Both the position numbers and the translations under genes were made by a program. The notes beneath the pieces were generated by a model. That model ran no database searches. It saw only the letters and a list, made by a program, of their open reading frames with translations, and was not told the origin of the DNA. A DNA stretch of 64,000 nucleotides from an uncultured Paracoccaceae bacterium (GTDB taxonomy: Bacteria > Pseudomonadota > Alphaproteobacteria > Rhodobacterales > Rhodobacteraceae), in contig CANMAI010000007.1 of NCBI GenBank assembly GCA_947495795.1, forward strand, positions 230,953 through 294,952. Direction: 5' to 3'. This document shows positions 60,950-64,000 of the stretch, piece by piece. Positions within the stretch are counted from its first letter, which is position 1, and each line of letters begins with the position of its first letter.

Positions 60950-61623
60950 GGATCTGGCGCCTTGGGTAAAGTTGCGTCGCTTCTAGCGGCTGCAAATTGG
61001 AGCGGCAAGGTCGAAGCGGAATTGGATTTGGGTGTGGCAGTTCCAGATTTTTAGCGTTTCACTCAATACTATTTCGAATACTGGCACTGCTTTCGACATC
61101 GGAACGTTTGATAATGTGCGGACCAATGTGCTCGGCACGATTATTGGTGGTGTTACGGGGATCGAGATGAACGCAGCAGCGGCTGCAGGTTCCGCTTTCG
61201 ATACGCGTATGCGGGCTGTCGTGATCTGAGTGATGCCGTAGCACCTCTGCAAGCCCGAAGGCACACCCAGAGGTGCTAGAGCACCAGAGCCTGAGTTGCA
61301 GCATGCCAATTGAGAGGGGTGAGCAGGAAAACTACGCGTATGGATCTGATCTTTTGGGGCCGAAATATCGCTGAAGAACCCGTTCTGTAAGGGAACCGCA
61401 GTCGTCGCTTACCGGTTTACGACGCGGCTGTGGCGATTGTGGTTCGTTTTTCGGATTTTCCCGGCCGAAGATACGCTTGTGCCGTCGGTGTTTTAAGCCT
61501 TCTTGGTTCGGTGGGTAACAGCATTATCAGCCTCAATTGTTAGAATAGACCTTATGCGCGAGATCTGTAGCTCATGCAATTTAAGGAAGTGAATTTGATC
61601 AAATTAGAGAATGGGAGGCGGAG
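60950..61623. other. Gene-poor interval with a hairpin
   Basis: No gene is certain in these 670 bases. A plus-strand frame at 61032-61229 (65 codons, with FDIGTFDNVRTNVLGTIIGG) ends ten bases before a perfect 11-pair hairpin at 61239-61278 (TAGCACCTCTG/CAGAGGTGCTA), which would make a fitting terminator, but there is no good ribosome site. The stretch 61320-61600 is more AT-rich and shows nothing recognisable. Confidence 0.35.
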
Positions 61624-62175
61624 ATGGTAAGCACGGCGCTTTTGGAAATGGCCGGAAACTATTATGGAGAGTTTCCAGGACCGGGAGTGGATACCTATGA
61701 ATTAGCAGAGGCGGTCTCGCAGTTTCTTTCGAAACTTGGATATCGCACCCCTGGTGTCATTGGTGTTGGGCGCTCGGACGGTAAGCGCGAGGACGGAAGC
61801 CCTGTCTATTTCCTTGGAATGTCTCCCGAGATCCAGCGTGAAGTTATTTACGAGTTGGGTGGCGAGGGGCACAGGAAACGCGTTGCGCATTTCGCTTTGG
61901 GAAGATCGCTGGATACAGCACTCGAGGTGAAATTCATTCTGTGCTGGAAGGTGAGCGCGCGGATATTGGAGAGCGCCAAGTTCAACAAGGGATGCGCGGA
62001 AAAGAAGATCGTGACGGCGATCGACTCCTACTCCAAAGAGACACTGGAGGAAATCAGCGTAGTTCCCCATCCATTCGATGCTGACGCAAAAGGGCTCAGC
62101 GCACATGTCGTGGTTGGTTCATCAGATGGCCTTGTGATTGCGCCCTGTAAGAGTTGCAGGGGAATCTTGACTTGA
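61624..62175 (+). CDS. Hypothetical protein
   Basis: A 183-residue soluble protein without a recognised family. It begins MVSTALLEMAGNYYGEFPGP, has a mixed alpha/beta middle (YRTPGVIGVGRSDGKREDGS, VYFLGMSPEIQREVIYELGG), and a C-terminal CKSCRG. A strong ribosome site (GGGAGGCGGAG) precedes the ATG. Codon use is less biased than in housekeeping genes here. Single gene between metG and the LysM-rhodanese gene. Confidence 0.6.
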   Translation: MVSTALLEMAGNYYGEFPGPGVDTYELAEAVSQFLSKLGYRTPGVIGVGRSDGKREDGSPVYFLGMSPEIQREVIYELGGEGHRKRVAHFALGRSLDTALEVKFILCWKVSARILESAKFNKGCAEKKIVTAIDSYSKETLEEISVVPHPFDADAKGLSAHVVVGSSDGLVIAPCKSCRGILT

Positions 62176-62273
62176 TCATCGGGGACTGCCTGCGCGTTTC
62201 CGGCTATTTGCGGGCCGGAAGGGCGGCCCGCTTGGCCAGTTCGGTCGCGCGCATTCTGATGGCGCGCGCGTCC

Positions 62274-63503
62274 TTAGCCGTCGTTCGGGGCCACTAATTC
62301 GCCGCCTGTCGCACTCCAGCCGACCGTGCTTTCAGGATAAAGCTTCACGTTGCCTATTCCGGATAGTTCAGATGCGTAGAACCAGTTGAGCGCGCCGAGT
62401 TCCCCGGTGTTGCAGAAGCTGACGACCGTTTCAGATTGCCAGTTCACCCGGCTGTCCTTGAGCTGCATCAGCACGGCGAGGCCATCTTCGGTTTCGGTGG
62501 TGCCTGTGCCGATCTTGACGTGAAGGTTTGAGACGGGCGTGCTTTGCGCGGCCGGAAGAGTGGAGGGCAGGGCGAGACCAAGTTCGCCGATTTTGCGGAA
62601 CATGGCAGCCGGGCGACTGTCGAGAAGGGCTCCCCGTACTTTACCCTCTGCAATCGCCTCCACCTCGGCTCGCGTTGCGTACCACGTAAGATCCATGAAG
62701 AGGTTCGCGGTGTAGGCCGGGGCTGTGGCCGGAGTGTCTGCCAAGGGAAGGTTTGCTTCCTGCCAGCCTGCAAAACCGCCTTTCATGAGAGCAAGTTCTT
62801 CTGCCCCGAGAGATTTGAGTATCCAGTAGATATAGGCTGCGCGGCCTGTATCGAACGCCTTTCTCTCGGAATTGACAATGATGATTGGTCGATCAAGGCG
62901 AAGGCCTTTGGAGCCCAGCAATTCGCTCAGTTGCTCAGCGCTGGGCGGCTGGCCCGGGTTGTCTGCGGGACCGCGAAAGAGCGCGTAGGGCATCGAGAGT
63001 GCGCCCGGGATCACACCCTTGGCTTGCGCCTTGGCGGAGCGGATATCGAGCACCTGAGCCGCATTCGCCTTCTGCAGACCGGCAACGGCGTCGGGCTCCA
63101 CAAGAACGGACCAGCTTACAGGCTGCAGGGTAGGTGTTTCCGCAGGACGCAGGGGCGCTTGAACCACTTCCCTCGGAGCCGCAATCGGTGGGGCTTCAGG
63201 CGGCGAAGCCTCATCAGGCGCAATCATTACCGCGCCTGCGCGGACCACCTCCTGGCTGCTGGCGATTTCATCGGCGCAGGGAATGAAAAGCTGCATGCCG
63301 ATCTCCAGCCGTGCGGGATCTGGCCCGATGATTTTGAGGTTGCTTTCATGGATTCTGCCATATGCATTGGGATCGCCGTACACCGCATCGGCCATAAGGG
63401 AGAGCCTGTCTCCCCTTTCGATCGTGTAGGTTGTTCCGCATGTCTGGGAAAAGGCGGCGGTGGCAGTAAGGAAAAGGACACTCGTTGAAATGAAAGTTCG
63501 CAT
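62274..63503 (-). CDS. Exported LysM protein with two rhodanese-like domains
   Basis: A 409-residue protein. A signal peptide (RTFISTSVLFLTATAAFSQ) is followed by a LysM-like domain near 25-75 (YTIERGDRLSLMADAVYGDP, LEIGMQLFIPC), which would bind peptidoglycan. A Pro/Ala-rich linker runs to about 130. Two rhodanese folds follow: the first (VLDIRSAKAQAKGVIPGALS, then IIIVNSERKAFDTGRAAYIY) has Ser where the catalytic Cys is expected; the second has Cys in VVSFCNTGELGALNWFY near 365. It may be a periplasmic sulfurtransferase tethered to the wall. ATG 63503 has GGAG seven bases upstream. Confidence 0.83.
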   Translation of the reverse strand: MRTFISTSVLFLTATAAFSQTCGTTYTIERGDRLSLMADAVYGDPNAYGRIHESNLKIIGPDPARLEIGMQLFIPCADEIASSQEVVRAGAVMIAPDEASPPEAPPIAAPREVVQAPLRPAETPTLQPVSWSVLVEPDAVAGLQKANAAQVLDIRSAKAQAKGVIPGALSMPYALFRGPADNPGQPPSAEQLSELLGSKGLRLDRPIIIVNSERKAFDTGRAAYIYWILKSLGAEELALMKGGFAGWQEANLPLADTPATAPAYTANLFMDLTWYATRAEVEAIAEGKVRGALLDSRPAAMFRKIGELGLALPSTLPAAQSTPVSNLHVKIGTGTTETEDGLAVLMQLKDSRVNWQSETVVSFCNTGELGALNWFYASELSGIGNVKLYPESTVGWSATGGELVAPNDG

Positions 63504-63615
63504 CAATCATCTCCGAACAATTGCATTCAACTTAGAGAATAGCACGCTCTGCAGGATTGGCGATTGTTTTGTGGAACGAAGGGGTTGGGAGCTGCCCGTC
63601 TGCTGTTTTTCAGGC

Positions 63616-63643
63616 TTGCGTTTGAAAGGTGAAAGCCCTAAGG
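63616..63643 (+). promoter_or_regulatory. Possible tuf promoter
   Basis: TTGCGT at 63616-63621 and CTAAGG at 63638-63643 are spaced 16 bases apart, a weak sigma-70-like pair about 47 bases before the tuf start. The 185-base leader shows no gene. Confidence 0.25.
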
Positions 63644-63689
63644 AACGCGGCAAATTTGACGTCTCTCAACACTGAATAGGATAGCGGAC

Positions 63690-64000
63690 ATGGCGAAGGC
63701 AAAGTTTGAGCGTACGAAACCGCATGTTAACATTGGCACGATTGGGCATGTTGATCATGGCAAGACGACGCTGACGGCGGCTATTACGAAGCAGTTTGGT
63801 GACTTCAAGGCGTATGACGAGATTGATGGTGCGCCTGAGGAGAAGGCGCGCGGGATCACGATCTCTACGGCGCATGTTGAGTACGAGACGGATGCGCGGC
63901 ATTACGCGCATGTGGATTGCCCGGGCCACGCCGATTACGTGAAAAACATGATCACGGGTGCCGCTCAGATGGATGGCGCGATCCTTGTTGTGAATGCGGC
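63690..64000 (+). CDS. tuf: Elongation factor Tu (5' part, cut by the window end)
   Basis: Delivers aminoacyl-tRNA to the ribosome. The 103 visible codons give [20 protein letters not shown] with the G1 loop GHVDHGKT near 19-26, the switch I block [18 protein letters not shown] near 54 (G2 Thr), and the G3 motif [20 protein letters not shown] near 81. AGGATAGCGG precedes the ATG. The gene runs off the right edge of the window. Confidence 0.97.
   Translation, partial: MAKAKFERTKPHVNIGTIGHVDHGKTTLTAAITKQFGDFKAYDEIDGAPEEKARGITISTAHVEYETDARHYAHVDCPGHADYVKNMITGAAQMDGAILVVNA

Overview
This window looks like chromosomal DNA of a Rhodobacterales alphaproteobacterium (Roseobacter-type). The signs are a GcrA cell-cycle regulator, a short HisG with its HisZ partner, a B12-dependent class II ribonucleotide reductase, histidine genes split into small blocks, a full leucine-degradation operon, and many families typical of the group (DUF1489, DUF2147, DUF2177, DUF2237, DUF6502). 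All names rest on reading motifs by eye; no database was searched.

Layout. 0-6 kb: a SleB-like hydrolase, a 3-hydroxyisobutyrate-dehydrogenase-type enzyme, then hisS-hisZ-hisG and panC. 6-11 kb: small conserved genes and nrdJ, which carries what looks like an extra XRE-type helix-turn-helix segment. 11-17 kb: hisE-hisF, hisA and hisH-hisB on the minus strand, interrupted by small plus-strand genes (DUF302, DUF2147, YciI), plus a LysR regulator and a lipocalin. 17.5-25.3 kb: the leucine/isovalerate operon (ivd, mccB, two unknown membrane-type genes, mccA, HMG-CoA lyase, methylglutaconyl-CoA hydratase) behind a palindromic operator. 25.3-27 kb: an AT-rich orphan gene and a cluster of dispersed repeats. 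27-32.7 kb: an ABC export-type operon (ATPase, FtsX permease, AttH-like lipocalin) split by an unexplained 1.47-kb interval. 32.7-43.9 kb: regulator/enzyme pairs (LysR/azoR, LysR/aldo-keto reductase, TetR/tautomerase/SRPBCC), a DUF6502/VWA lipoprotein pair and gcrA. 44-49 kb: a RimK/zinc-protease/AstE-like triad divergent from argD-argF, which has a terminator-like leader. 49-64 kb: ankyrin, P-loop kinase, MarR/EamA, a degenerate GGDEF protein, an aquaporin, a VWA/Popeye-like pair, a candidate 6S-like RNA, metG, a LysM-rhodanese protein and the first 311 bases of tuf.

The least expected content lies between and inside ordinary genes. There are four families of dispersed repeats (called A to D here). 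Family A is striking: in three full copies the element starts exactly at the stop codon of the neighbouring gene. Family B looks like a small non-autonomous mobile element with 17-nt inverted ends. The HTH segment inside the ribonucleotide reductase, the argD leader and the rod-shaped RNA at 57.6 kb are the other main leads. Two small genes shorter than 60 codons (38523-38696 and 54804-54965) are also proposed. No rRNA, tRNA, CRISPR array, complete insertion sequence or prophage was seen.
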